In this document: piece by piece, positions 8,552 to 17,075 of the stretch
Numbering within the stretch: position 1 is the first letter of the stretch
Layout: every line of letters begins with the position of its first letter
Source: Lederbergia panacisoli
GTDB taxonomy: Bacteria; Bacillota; Bacilli; Bacillales; Bacillaceae_C
DNA length: 64,000 nucleotides
Direction of reading: 5' to 3'
Assembly: GCF_024626525.1 (NCBI RefSeq)
Contig: NZ_JANJGU010000007.1
Coordinates: 62,001 to 126,000 of the forward strand
Translations under genes and position numbers: made by a program
The notes under the pieces: generated by a model
The model's database searches: none
Told to the model about the DNA's origin: nothing
The model's input: only the letters and a program-made list of their open reading frames with translations

Positions 8552-9016
8552 TTAAAATAATTGATTCAAGTTAGCCATCTCAATTGCCGATACCGCAGCA
8601 TCATAGCCCTTGTTACCAGATTTTGTACCAGATCGTTCAATGGCTTGTTCAATGTTTTCGGTTGTTACAATCCCAAAAATCACAGGTACACCTGTCGTTA
8701 AACTAACAGAAGCAATGCCTTTGGCAGCTTCATTACATACATAATCATAATGTGTCGTGGATCCACGAATTACAGTTCCCAAACCGATAATCGCATCATA
8801 CTTTTTAGTTTCCGCCATTTTTTTCGCAATAAAAGGAACCTCAAATGCACCTGGAACCCAAGCAACATCAATATCTTTTTCAGAAACACCGTGACGCTTC
8901 AAGCCATCCATCGCACCTCCCAATAATTTACCTGTTAAAAACTCATTAAATCTTCCTACTACTATTCCAATTTTCAAGTCTGTTCCGATTAATTGCGCTT
9001 CAAATACTTGTCCCAT
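8552..9016 (-). CDS. ribH: 6,7-dimethyl-8-ribityllumazine synthase
   Basis: 154 residues. Condenses 5-amino-6-ribitylamino-uracil with dihydroxybutanone phosphate in the penultimate step of riboflavin synthesis, as a cytosolic icosahedral assembly. Family segments include [29 protein letters not shown], the phosphate-binding [16 protein letters not shown] and [24 protein letters not shown]. It is the last gene of the rib operon, 12 bp after ribBA, and is followed by the operon terminator. Confidence 0.97.
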   Translation of the reverse strand: MGQVFEAQLIGTDLKIGIVVGRFNEFLTGKLLGGAMDGLKRHGVSEKDIDVAWVPGAFEVPFIAKKMAETKKYDAIIGLGTVIRGSTTHYDYVCNEAAKGIASVSLTTGVPVIFGIVTTENIEQAIERSGTKSGNKGYDAAVSAIEMANLNQLF

Positions 9017-9028
9017 TTTTTATCTCTC

Positions 9029-10219
9029 CTATGCTAAAATATGATTCATTTTTTCTTTCTTGGTCATTAAATATTGTTTGTTTTCTGCCACTGCGGGAAT
9101 CTCGATAGGAACCCGCTCCACAACTTGAATACCGTATTTTTTCAAGCTTTCAATTTTTTCAGGATTGTTCGTCATCAGTCGTACATCTGTAATTCCAAGG
9201 TCACGCAGCATTTGAGCACACAGTCCATATTCACGCATTTCTGGAGGAAAACCTAGTTTCACATTCGCCTCGACAGTATCGTAACCTTGCTCTTGTAGCT
9301 CATAAGTTTTCAGTTTGTTAATTAAACCTATGCCTCTACCTTCTTGACTCATATATAGGATTACTCCTCTTCCCGCTTCTTCAATCATGGCTAATGATTG
9401 AGCTAATTGCGGCCCACAGTCACATCGTTTGGAATGAAAAATATCACCTGTCAAACATTCAGAATGAATACGTACAAGGGGAGCTTCACCCTTTTTTTCA
9501 TTGCCTTTTACAATTGCCACATGCTCTTTGCCATCTACCGGATTTGAATAACCAATCATTTGAAAGTTTCCATATAAAGTCGGCAAATTCACAGATGCTT
9601 CACGCTTTACTATTTGATCATGCTTATACCGATAAGTAACTAAATCTGCAATAGTTACCAACTTTAAATTGAACTCTTGTGCAAGCTTTAGGAGTTCTGG
9701 AACTCTCGCCATTTCACCGTTATCGCTCATAATCTCACAAATAACACCTGCATGCTGAACACCGCAAAGCTTTGCAAAATCTATCGCGGCTTCTGTATGT
9801 CCTTGTCTCTCAAGCACACCATTTTCTTTTGCTACGAGTGGAAAAATATGTCCAGGTCGGCGGAAATCCTTGGCAATTGATTCCGAATTTAATAGCTGTG
9901 TTATCGTTTTAGAACGTTCAAATGCACTAATACCGGTTTTCGTAGTTTTATAATCAATGCTTACCGTAAAGGCTGTTTGATGATTGTCGGTATTTCTATC
10001 GACCATTGGATGTAATTCAAGATGTTGTGCCAACCTTTCCGTAATCGGCGTACAAATTAACCCGCGACCATACTTGGCCATAAAATTGATATTCTCCGGT
10101 GTAGCGTAATCCGCCAGCACCAAAAAATCCCCTTCATTTTCACGGTTTTCATCATCGACAACGATGATGATTTTACCCTTTTTCAAATCGTCTATTGCTT
10201 CTTCAATAGTGCTATACAT
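9029..10219 (-). CDS. ribBA: Bifunctional DHBP synthase / GTP cyclohydrolase II
   Basis: 396 residues with two domains. Residues 1-200 are 3,4-dihydroxy-2-butanone-4-phosphate synthase ([11 protein letters not shown], and RRPGHIFPL with HTEAAIDFA). Residues ~205-396 are GTP cyclohydrolase II, with zinc ligands in [17 protein letters not shown] and the loop [11 protein letters not shown]. It makes both precursors of riboflavin from ribulose-5-phosphate and GTP. I chose ATG 10217-10219, which follows AAAGGCGG; a longer frame to 10249 would overlap ribE. Third gene of the operon. Confidence 0.96.
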   Translation of the reverse strand: MYSTIEEAIDDLKKGKIIIVVDDENRENEGDFLVLADYATPENINFMAKYGRGLICTPITERLAQHLELHPMVDRNTDNHQTAFTVSIDYKTTKTGISAFERSKTITQLLNSESIAKDFRRPGHIFPLVAKENGVLERQGHTEAAIDFAKLCGVQHAGVICEIMSDNGEMARVPELLKLAQEFNLKLVTIADLVTYRYKHDQIVKREASVNLPTLYGNFQMIGYSNPVDGKEHVAIVKGNEKKGEAPLVRIHSECLTGDIFHSKRCDCGPQLAQSLAMIEEAGRGVILYMSQEGRGIGLINKLKTYELQEQGYDTVEANVKLGFPPEMREYGLCAQMLRDLGITDVRLMTNNPEKIESLKKYGIQVVERVPIEIPAVAENKQYLMTKKEKMNHILA

Positions 10220-10238
10220 AATCAATACACCGCCTTTC

Positions 10239-10877
10239 TTAAAATCCATTAAGCTTTAAAAAATCCATTGTAATGGATGATTCTTTTTGGGTTCGATTCA
10301 AATGATTAATCACATATTTGGACAGTAAATCAGTCTCAATATTAACTAAATCTTGCTCTCTTTTATCTCCTAAAATGGTTTCCTGATAAGTATGAGGTAT
10401 TAAAGAAACAGTCAATTTTTTTGGTTGAATATCGAAAATCGTTAAACTGATCCCATCAATGGCAACGGAGCCCTTCAGCATGCAATATTGGTTCATTTCC
10501 TCACTGATTCCAATATCAATATAGACCGCATTTTCAATATTTCTTTTTCGTAAAATTACACCTGTTCCATCAATATGCCCTGAAACGAAATGGCCACCAA
10601 AACGACCAGTTGACGGCATCGCCCGTTCTAAATTGACCTTATGCCCTATTTGTAAAGACTGGATATTTGTTGCTTTTACCGTTTCTGGCATGACATCGAC
10701 TGTAAAGGTGTTATTCGAATAGGCGTTGGCTGTCAGGCATATTCCATTTACTGCAATGCTATCCCCTAGATGAATGTCTTCTACCACTTTTTTAGATTCT
10801 ATCGTCAACTGCATACTTCGCAACCCATTCTTTATTGCTTTGACTTTACCTATATCTTCAACAATCCCTGTAAACAT
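10239..10877 (-). CDS. ribE: Riboflavin synthase alpha subunit
   Basis: 212 residues made of two homologous lumazine-binding barrels. The N-terminal hallmark is [12 protein letters not shown]. Repeat 1 has [12 protein letters not shown] and repeat 2 has [13 protein letters not shown]. The substrate site segment [14 protein letters not shown] is present. It dismutates two lumazine molecules into riboflavin. It lies 9 bp after ribD and 19 bp before ribBA, clearly co-transcribed. Confidence 0.97.
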   Translation of the reverse strand: MFTGIVEDIGKVKAIKNGLRSMQLTIESKKVVEDIHLGDSIAVNGICLTANAYSNNTFTVDVMPETVKATNIQSLQIGHKVNLERAMPSTGRFGGHFVSGHIDGTGVILRKRNIENAVYIDIGISEEMNQYCMLKGSVAIDGISLTIFDIQPKKLTVSLIPHTYQETILGDKREQDLVNIETDLLSKYVINHLNRTQKESSITMDFLKLNGF

Positions 10878-10886
10878 GGCATAACC

Positions 10887-11969
10887 TCATTTCAATATTG
10901 ATGTTAATTTCAAATCCTCCCCAATTACTTCCACATTTTGAAAAGTTAATCTGTAAGCTTCGGGCATTTTCTGAACATTTAAATCACCAAACATTGGAAG
11001 TGCCGAATTACCCCCGATTATTTTCGGGGCCACATACGTAATGAGTTGATTTACATTTCCCGATTTCAAAAAACTGGCATTAATGGTTTTTCCACCTTCC
11101 ACATAAAGCTTGCTCACCTGGCGTTTTCCAAGGATTGTAAGCACCTCGTCAATCTCAATGGATGGCTTAGAAAATTGAATGATTTCCACATGTGATTGTG
11201 TAAAGTTAGCAATCCTATCTTTTTCTACGTCTGAACCTGTAAAAATCCATGTTTTTGTTTGAGTGTCCGTTATGACCTTTTTATCAGGAGTTATCCTTAA
11301 ATGAGTATCTAAAATGATTCGTATCGGCTGTTTTTTTGTATTGCCATAGCGGTTCGTTAACAAAGGATTATCGGCTAAAATGGTTCCGATGCCGACTAAG
11401 ATGGCATCATTTCTTTCACGATCCAAATGGACATCTTTTTGTACTTCCTTACCTGTTATTTTTTGATCTTTCCCTTCCTCTGCCGCGATTTTCCCATCCA
11501 GTGTGATTGCCTGTTTTAACGTAACAAAAGGCTTTTTATGTTTAATAAAATGAAAAAACACCTTATTTAATTCATCCGTCTTTTCTTTTAAGACATCTGT
11601 TTTCACTTCAATTCCGGCACTTTTTAAAAGAGTAATTCCTTTCCCAGCAACTAGCGGATTAGGATCCATTGAAGCGATAACTACACGTTGTACACCATAT
11701 TCGATTAACGCTTTTGTACAAGGAGGTGTTTTTCCATAGTGACTACATGGTTCAAGTGTTATATAAACCGTGCTTCCCTTTGCCCTCTTACCTGCCATTT
11801 GCAAGGCATTGACTTCCGCATGTGGACACCCTGCCTTTAAATGAGAACCAAATCCGATGATTTCCCCATCCTTTACAATGACTGCACCTACAGTTGGGTT
11901 TGGAGAAGTTTGACCTGCGGATACTTGAGCCAGTTTCAAGGCAAATTCCATGTAAATTTCATCGTTCAT
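10887..11969 (-). CDS. ribD: Riboflavin deaminase/reductase
   Basis: 360 residues, first gene of the operon. Residues 1-145 are the pyrimidine deaminase, with zinc site HAEVNAL and PCSHYGKTPPC. Residues ~146-360 are the reductase, a DHFR-like domain (RPFVTLKQAITLDGKIA-type start, VEGGKTINASFLKSGNVN). It carries out two steps after GTP cyclohydrolase II. The long leader upstream carries two FMN riboswitches, so the gene and operon are FMN-repressed. Confidence 0.97.
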   Translation of the reverse strand: MNDEIYMEFALKLAQVSAGQTSPNPTVGAVIVKDGEIIGFGSHLKAGCPHAEVNALQMAGKRAKGSTVYITLEPCSHYGKTPPCTKALIEYGVQRVVIASMDPNPLVAGKGITLLKSAGIEVKTDVLKEKTDELNKVFFHFIKHKKPFVTLKQAITLDGKIAAEEGKDQKITGKEVQKDVHLDRERNDAILVGIGTILADNPLLTNRYGNTKKQPIRIILDTHLRITPDKKVITDTQTKTWIFTGSDVEKDRIANFTQSHVEIIQFSKPSIEIDEVLTILGKRQVSKLYVEGGKTINASFLKSGNVNQLITYVAPKIIGGNSALPMFGDLNVQKMPEAYRLTFQNVEVIGEDLKLTSILK

Positions 11970-11988
11970 ATTTTTCCACCTCCATTCA

Positions 11989-12026
11989 AAGAAAAAGAAT
12001 ACCCCGTAGATGGATTTCTACGGGGT
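11989..12026 (-). terminator. Riboswitch terminator, gene-proximal
   Basis: Minus strand: ACCCCGTAGA and TCTACGGGGT form a perfect 10-bp stem, followed by ATTCTTTTTC. This is the expression platform of the ribD-proximal FMN riboswitch. Confidence 0.9.
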
Positions 12027-12112
12027 TTTTAGGAGTTTTTCGTATTTTGAGCATGTTCAAATAAACCTTTAGAAGTATATTTTTCTTCTAAGGAACTAAG
12101 TTGTGCTCCATA

Positions 12113-12239
12113 CATCCTTCTCCCATCCAGACTATACTGTCGGCTTTGGACTCACACCAAATCCTGCCTTTTACAAGGCTCACGGGCTTAGAATTTCTTC
12201 ATCACCGTCGATTGGGAATTTCACCCGACCCCGAAGGAC
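12113..12239 (-). ncRNA. FMN riboswitch (RFN element), copy A, ribD-proximal
   Basis: On the minus strand the element opens with GTCCTTCGGGG and closes with GGATGGGAGAAGGATG, both RFN signatures. The internal conserved pieces (GGGTGAAATTCCC, GACGGTGAT, AGCCCGTGAGCC, AGTCCAAAGCCGACAG) are all present. It looks fully functional, followed by its own terminator (11989-12026). Confidence 0.96.
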
Positions 12240-12270
12240 AATGCAATTATTAAGTTTTTCCGGAGCTTTC

Positions 12271-12306
12271 AATAAAAAGAAAACCCCATAGATCAGCTCT
12301 ACGGGG
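12271..12306 (-). terminator. Riboswitch terminator, promoter-proximal
   Basis: Minus strand: CCCCGTAGA pairs with TCTATGGGG (one wobble), followed by TTTTCTTTTTAT. This is the expression platform of FMN riboswitch copy B. Confidence 0.85.
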
Positions 12307-12391
12307 AGATTAGGAGTACTTGCATTTTGAGCATCAACAAATAAACCTTTAGAAGTACATTTTTCTTCCAAAGAAATAAGCTATGCTCATA

Positions 12392-12519
12392 CATCCTTCT
12401 CCCATCCAGACTATAACTGTCGGCTTTGGACTCTCACCAAATCCTGCCTTTTACAAGGCTCACGGGCTTAGAATTTCTTCATCACCGTCGATTGGGAATT
12501 TCACCCGACCCCGAAGGAC
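12392..12519 (-). ncRNA. FMN riboswitch (RFN element), copy B, promoter-proximal
   Basis: A second complete RFN element, about 279-280 bp upstream of copy A. It is almost identical in the aptamer, differing at a few bases (GTGAGAGTCC versus GTGTGAGTCC, and one extra T in the P6 region). The linker and terminator are also duplicated but more diverged. Both aptamers are therefore transcribed in series before ribD. Confidence 0.95.
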
Positions 12520-12537
12520 TATTAGTTTGTGAAACTG

Positions 12538-12543
12538 ATTATA
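12538..12543 (-). promoter_or_regulatory. Likely -10 box of the rib operon
   Basis: A perfect TATAAT on the minus strand lies about 19 bp before the first RFN element. The -35 is weak (TGAATT at 17 bp). Confidence 0.5.
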
Positions 12544-12622
12544 ACACTCTAAAAAATAAAATTCATCTTTGAAGGGTTTGGGAACTAATGTAAATTCAAT
12601 AACCGCTTTAGGTGATTTCCTG

Positions 12623-13180
12623 TTATGTGAAATACTTCTCCCTTTTCCGAATCTGCTTTAATATTTGATTCACAGTTCTTTCAATTGGCAGTACTCCATC
12701 TAGTACAATGTCTGAACTAGGTTTTACGGACATTTCCATTTCCAAGTAGGCAGTCCTTCCGTAGGATAAATAATGAGTTAAATCGTTAAGTATATTCCCC
12801 ACTGTATCATCTGAAAAGTCCCTAATTATTCTTCTGGCCATAGCAATATCCAATGGTGTTTCAATATATATAGATAAGTCTATATAATCACTCATACCGT
12901 TATTTAAGTAGGCAAAAGGGTAATCTAGAATAATATAATTAACGGTTGGATCATCGAGAATGGAACAAACATCAGTTGTGAATGGTTCTAGATTCCATTC
13001 ATTATAATCGGCCCCATCCTCCACCCATTTGCAAATATCAGCTGGGCTTTCCCTAAATTCATAATCATCAAAATACAAGGCTTTGGAGTTATCTAGCCTT
13101 TTCATCAATTCCTTCGTAATGGTCGTCTTTCCACCTCCCGAAACAGCGGCAACGGAAATAACCATGGGTTTTCGACTCAC
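12623..13180 (-). CDS. P-loop kinase, uridine/nucleoside kinase-like
   Basis: 185 residues. The N-terminal Walker A motif is AVSGGGKTT (residues ~12-20). There is an acidic YFDDYEF segment near residue 40, a Walker B-like YIILDYPFAY and an R-rich lid (ARRIIRDF). The layout matches the uridine kinase/phosphoribulokinase-like P-loop family. It starts at GTG 13178-13180 following AAAGGGG. The substrate is unknown: a nucleoside, pantothenate or similar phosphate acceptor is plausible. It lies between the rib leader and the Gfo/Idh gene, with the Gfo terminator directly upstream, so it probably has its own promoter. Confidence 0.75.
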   Translation of the reverse strand: MSRKPMVISVAAVSGGGKTTITKELMKRLDNSKALYFDDYEFRESPADICKWVEDGADYNEWNLEPFTTDVCSILDDPTVNYIILDYPFAYLNNGMSDYIDLSIYIETPLDIAMARRIIRDFSDDTVGNILNDLTHYLSYGRTAYLEMEMSVKPSSDIVLDGVLPIERTVNQILKQIRKREKYFT

Positions 13181-13200
13181 TTTTCTGCCCCTTTCCCTAG

Positions 13201-13237
13201 AAAAAAGCGAGTCTCTTAGTTATGAGAAACCCGCTTT
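13201..13237 (-). terminator. Terminator of the Gfo/Idh/MocA gene
   Basis: Minus strand: GCGGGTTTCTC pairs with (G)AGACTCGC, followed by six T residues. Confidence 0.8.
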
Positions 13238-13272
13238 GTAGTCAAATCACTTATTTCCATTACTTGGATAAC

Positions 13273-14250
13273 TCAATATTCCAATCCCCATTGTTTACGC
13301 AGAGTATCCATTGTTTTCATAATATCGTATGTTTCATCTAGAGGCATGATAGAACTTTCAAGTTTGCCTTCGCGTAAGCATTTCATTGCTTCTTCCGCCT
13401 CATAAATATAACCGTTTAGCTGGCGATCGTCTTTAAATCCTTCCACGTCTGAACCAGGGCGATGTAAATATGCGCCTGCCCCAAACAAGAAATTCGGTAA
13501 ATGGATATAGCCTTCTGTTCCGTAAATATATGCATCATTAGCCATATTTAAGCGAACACCTGAATTCAACATAGCCGTTTTTCCATTTTCATATTCAAAA
13601 AGCGCGGAAAACCACTCGTCTACGCCTGTTTCTCCAATATGTGCACTACTTTTAATATTGGTAGGCTGCGTTCCGAAAATCAAGGATGCAAAAGAAATCG
13701 GATAAATACCCGCATCTAGCATCGCACCGCCGCCTAGCTTCTTATCAAGCAAGCGACTATCAGGCGCCCAGCCAACATTAAAACCAAAATTCGCAGTCAG
13801 CATGTTTACTTCACCGATTTTACCTTCTTTAATCCAATTCATTGCCGTAACAACCGCAGGTAAGTAGCGTGTCCACATTGCTTCCATTAAAAATGTATTA
13901 TTTTCTCGTGCAGCTTTAATTAATTCTTCTGCTTCTTCAGCATTCATCGTAAATGGCTTTTCGCATAATACGGCTTTACCTGCATTTAAGCATTGCAGTA
14001 CACATTCCTTATGCTGCGGATGAAGAGTGCCTATATAAACAAGCTCTACTTCCGGATCTTGAACAAACTCATCATAACTGTTATAGGAGCGCGGAATGTT
14101 GAATTCGCTTGCAAAAGAAGCAGCTTTTCCTTCCGTTCTGGATGCAACTGCAACAAGTTCTGCATTTTCTGATTGTACTAAATCAGAAGCAAACTTACGG
14201 GAAATGTTACCAGGGCCCATAATTCCCCATTTAATCTTTCTCTTAGACAT
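13273..14250 (-). CDS. Gfo/Idh/MocA family NAD(P)-dependent oxidoreductase
   Basis: 325 residues. An N-terminal Rossmann domain contains GIMGPGNISRKFASD, and VYIGTLHPQHKE and the hallmark CEKPFTMN follow near residue 95. The C-terminal beta-sheet substrate domain contains GGGAMLDAGIYPISF. The family oxidises or reduces sugars, inositols or dihydrodiols. The start at ATG 14248-14250 follows GAAAGGGGA; the frame continues upstream to 14406 only because the repeat array there lacks stops. The closest functional type (trans-dihydrodiol or glucose-fructose oxidoreductase-like) cannot be fixed. Confidence 0.88.
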   Translation of the reverse strand: MSKRKIKWGIMGPGNISRKFASDLVQSENAELVAVASRTEGKAASFASEFNIPRSYNSYDEFVQDPEVELVYIGTLHPQHKECVLQCLNAGKAVLCEKPFTMNAEEAEELIKAARENNTFLMEAMWTRYLPAVVTAMNWIKEGKIGEVNMLTANFGFNVGWAPDSRLLDKKLGGGAMLDAGIYPISFASLIFGTQPTNIKSSAHIGETGVDEWFSALFEYENGKTAMLNSGVRLNMANDAYIYGTEGYIHLPNFLFGAGAYLHRPGSDVEGFKDDRQLNGYIYEAEEAMKCLREGKLESSIMPLDETYDIMKTMDTLRKQWGLEY

Positions 14251-14375
14251 TTTTGTTTCCCCTTTCAAGCAATATGTATTTTCTAAATTATAACCCAACC
14301 TCCAATTAAATACCTTATTTTTGTTAACAAAGCGGGCGCTAAGCGGCGAAGTCTTTTCGAGGTCGCGATGTTTCC

Positions 14376-14695
14376 TTTTAATCAAACGTTTGATTAAAAT
14401 ATCCAATCAAGCTCTCGTTTCAATCAAACGTTTGATTGAAAAATCTGAGACACTTTTCATTTCAATCAATCGTTTGATTGAAATATCTTCACACCAGTTT
14501 ATTTCAATCAATCATTTGATTAAGAGCTTTCATCTACTATTTACTTTAATTTTTCGTTTAATTAAAACGAATATTTCACTTTTTCATTTCAATTAATCGT
14601 TTGATTGAAATTTCTATACACATTTTTATTTCAATCAATCGTTTGATTGAAACGTACGCCGCTTTTTCATTTTAATCAAACGTTTGTTTAAATAA
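14376..14695. repeat. Array of eight palindromes at 42-bp period
   Basis: Eight copies of a roughly 20-24 bp palindrome (best copy reads TTTAATCAAACGTTTGATTA with extra flanking T/A). Centres are at 14387.5, 14429.5, 14471.5, 14513.5, 14555.5, 14598.5, 14640.5 and 14681.5. The intervals are 42, 42, 42, 42, 43, 42 and 41 bp. Spacers between palindromes are unlike each other. Copies 1-4 and 6-8 keep the CGTTTGAT half well; copy 5 is the most degenerate. It lies directly upstream of the Gfo/Idh gene. No gene is encoded; the open frames here arise from the repeat. Confidence 0.9.
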
Positions 14696-14699
14696 GAGT

Positions 14700-14815
14700 A
14701 AAAGCCATCCATACGGGAGTTGAAACAATTTATCCGGGAGTTGGACAGTTTATTCGAGAGAAAATAACTGTTATACGTGAAAAAAAATATTATACGAGAG
14801 TAACAGAACTAAGAT
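14700..14815. repeat. Degenerate ~20-21 bp tandem repeat
   Basis: Five loosely similar units (ATACGGGAGTTGAAACA, ATCCGGGAGTTGGACAG, ATTCGAGAGAAAATAAC, ATACGTGAAAAAAA, ATACGAGAGTAACAGA) at about 20-21 bp spacing. They fill the space between the palindrome array and nfo. Confidence 0.6.
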
Positions 14816-14839
14816 AGGTCGAGAAAACAGTCAATTTTT

Positions 14840-15682
14840 CTAAAAATGGTCTCCCCATTTTTCCTGTAAAAGCTGTATTTCTTTTTCATGTGGGATTTCT
14901 TCCTTTGGTGTTTCCAAAATAAAAGGAATGTTCGCGAACTGAGGCGTGTTTACGAACTGATCAAATTGCGACTCTTTAATGTAACCAGGTCCAAAAATAG
15001 GAGCATGCCGATCTTGTCCTATACGGGTGTTATACTTTGAATTATTAAAATGAACAAGCTGTAACTCTTCAAAATATCCAAGGTCCTCTCCTTTTTCTAA
15101 TAAATCACTCCAATTTTCACCATCCCATAAACCACAAGAAAAAGCATGACATGTATCAAAACAAAACCCTATCTTTTCGGGATAATCACATAATTTTCGA
15201 ATCTGAACGAGTTCTTCTAAAGTTGTTCCGAACGCACCAGGCAATCCTGCATTGTTTTCCAATAATATTTTGGCATTTCCCTCCCACTCACTAAGACCTT
15301 CATTTAACATTTCGATTATTAATTGGTAGCTTTCGAGGAGTGTAAGATGACTAACCTTCTTACCGAAATGAACGACAACTCCAATCGAACCACATGCTTC
15401 AGTAATTTTAAGATCATTTAACAAGGATTGAATCACTTGATCTCGCTTTCGTTCATCATTAGGGGTCAAACTAGTGGGATATGGTGAGTGGCTAACTGAC
15501 AAAATAGCATTTTCCTCACAAAATGCCTTGCATGAATCGGCATCCTGTTGATCAAAATTTTTCACTGTTAGACTGCGGGGGTTTTTTGGAAAGTATTGAA
15601 ATGCTCCAGCATTCATTTTAGATGCCTGCTTAGCGGCACCCAAATAGCCATTTTTTATGGAAAGATGACAACCAAATATCAT
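14840..15682 (-). CDS. nfo: Deoxyribonuclease IV (endonuclease IV)
   Basis: 280 residues, TIM-barrel AP endonuclease that cuts 5' to abasic sites in base-excision repair. Metal-binding segments are visible: GCHLSIKNG at the start, HFGKKV, LLENNAG, CFDTCHAFSCG, LVHFNNSK and DRHAPIFGPGYI. It starts at ATG 15680-15682 with GAGGAGAA upstream, located inside the end of the mutM-like gene. The two repair genes are thus tightly coupled (glycosylase first, then AP endonuclease). Confidence 0.93.
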   Translation of the reverse strand: MIFGCHLSIKNGYLGAAKQASKMNAGAFQYFPKNPRSLTVKNFDQQDADSCKAFCEENAILSVSHSPYPTSLTPNDERKRDQVIQSLLNDLKITEACGSIGVVVHFGKKVSHLTLLESYQLIIEMLNEGLSEWEGNAKILLENNAGLPGAFGTTLEELVQIRKLCDYPEKIGFCFDTCHAFSCGLWDGENWSDLLEKGEDLGYFEELQLVHFNNSKYNTRIGQDRHAPIFGPGYIKESQFDQFVNTPQFANIPFILETPKEEIPHEKEIQLLQEKWGDHF

Positions 15683-15693
15683 ATGTATTCTCC

Positions 15694-16503
15694 TCAATGC
15701 TGACAATTTTCACAGTAGAAGGTCTTTCTAGACGAAATTTCTGCTTTCACAATAGACGAACCACATCTTTTACAGGGATTTCCTTCCTCATCATGGACAT
15801 ACATCATATTTTTGTAGCCACCAGTCTTACTATCTCCATTAAATAAACGTTCGCTCATATAACCGCCATTTTTAATCGCTTGCTGAAGAGTAAATCTGAT
15901 TGAATCAAACAAACGAACATTTTGATCGCGATCTAGATCATGTATTTTCCGATCGGGTAAAAGTTGTGCATGCCAAAGAATTTCATCTGAATAACGATTT
16001 CCGATACCTGCAATAAACTCTTGATTAATCAATGTTGTTTTTAATCCACCTCTTCTCCCCTTCAAAGCTAAAAGGAAAGCATCTATTGAAAAGTTCGGAT
16101 TAAGCGGTTCGGGTCCAATATTTTGTAGTTCTTGTTCAAGCAATTCCCGAGACAAAAAATGCAAATAACCTAATCGCAGCCCAATAAAATAGAGGTGGTG
16201 TTCTCCAAAGGATAACTGAACTTGCACAGTTCGATTTGGTTTTTCTTCTTCTCTTCCATAGAACATCCAACCTCCTAACATTAGATGCAATAATAAGCAG
16301 CAGCCATTTTGCATCTGAAAAATTAAATATTTGGCCCTTCTATCAATGGTTTCGATCTTCTGATTAAGCACCTGTCGTGAAAAATCAGCCGTCGACGTAT
16401 TTATTGACTTTTCCCGATTAATCACTACATCCGTGATTGTTTGGCCACCAATCTTTTGTTGGAGCAATAACTTATATGTTTCCATTTCCGGCAGTTCAGG
16501 CAT
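15694..16503 (-). CDS. Fpg/Nei-family DNA glycosylase (MutM paralog)
   Basis: 269 residues. It begins MPELPEMETYK, with the catalytic Pro2-Glu3. The beta-hairpin Lys is in RRAKYLIF (near residue 58), the helix-two-turn-helix reads LINQEFIAGIGNRYSDEILW, and a C-terminal C-x2-C ... C-x2-C zinc finger is present (CKRCG ... CENC). The usual DPRRFG loop is changed (IGLRLGYL), so it is a divergent paralog rather than the housekeeping MutM. Predicted to remove oxidised bases. It precedes nfo with 11 bp between, forming a base-excision repair pair. Confidence 0.85.
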   Translation of the reverse strand: MPELPEMETYKLLLQQKIGGQTITDVVINREKSINTSTADFSRQVLNQKIETIDRRAKYLIFQMQNGCCLLLHLMLGGWMFYGREEEKPNRTVQVQLSFGEHHLYFIGLRLGYLHFLSRELLEQELQNIGPEPLNPNFSIDAFLLALKGRRGGLKTTLINQEFIAGIGNRYSDEILWHAQLLPDRKIHDLDRDQNVRLFDSIRFTLQQAIKNGGYMSERLFNGDSKTGGYKNMMYVHDEEGNPCKRCGSSIVKAEISSRKTFYCENCQH

Positions 16504-16504
16504 G

Positions 16505-16740
16505 GCATTTCCTCCAAAAAGTGAATTCTATTTCCGTTTAGGCAGCGTTCTATTCCCGGTCAGATGGCTGCTATTTCCGTTCGAACTGATTCTATTCCCC
16601 TTCAACAGGATTCTATTGACGGTCGCGCATCCTATTCCCGTCCGGCAGCATTCTATTCCTGTTCAGATGGCCGCTATTTCCGTTCGAACTGATTCTATTC
16701 CCCTTCAAATGAGTTCCATTGACGTTCAAACTTCTATAAA
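16505..16740. repeat. 21-bp minisatellite, about ten units
   Basis: Units of the type TTCTATTCCCGTTCAACTGA recur every 19-23 bp, most often 21. The consensus is the reverse complement of the longer array at 39.8-40.4 kb. It starts directly upstream of the mutM-like gene start; no gene is seen. Confidence 0.85.
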
Positions 16741-16893
16741 CATATGATTCCTCAATTAGGGAAAAAACATTACTCCGTTAAAAGCTTTAGGGACATGTTT
16801 TTTATTCATTTTAAATCTAAAATTTCATTCTAATTAAGGATCTCTTTTATGTATTTTATGTTACCGATATGAAAGAGGTTTATGAGAGTCTTA

Positions 16894-16926
16894 TAAAAAA
16901 GCGACCCTTAATTACGAAGAATCGCC
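16894..16926 (-). terminator. Hairpin with T-run on the minus strand
   Basis: GCGATTCTT pairs with AAGGGTCGC (two G-U pairs) around CGTAATT and is followed by TTTTTTATAAG. It could be the real stop of the GDSL transcript. The interval 16741-17075 holds only this and the hairpin at 17011-17050. Confidence 0.7.
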
Positions 16927-17010
16927 TCTTGTAGTTTATAATTTCCGGCATTTAATAATCAGTGTCCTTTTCAAATAATGACTTTTTTATGGTCAATCCA
17001 AAATATTGAA

Positions 17011-17050
17011 GGCCGTCAAAAGATTGTTTTCTCAACACCCTTCGACGGCC
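17011..17050 (-). terminator. Long hairpin after the GDSL gene
   Basis: GGCCGTC (17011-17017) and GACGGCC (17044-17050) pair around a partly self-complementary loop, 26 bp after the stop codon. There is no clear T-run next to it, so the downstream hairpin may do the terminating. Confidence 0.5.
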
Positions 17051-17075
17051 CTCAATTTATGAATCTATTTAGTTG

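Noticed and set aside
12103-12371. Small proteins within the rib leader
   Set aside because: They are the FMN riboswitch sequences read as codons.
14321-14596. 91-residue protein rich in IKRLI repeats
   Set aside because: It is the translation of the palindrome array; no start site and low-complexity content.
14376-14695. CRISPR array
   Set aside because: Repeats are palindromic and vary in sequence, spacers are only about 20 bp, and no cas gene is nearby.
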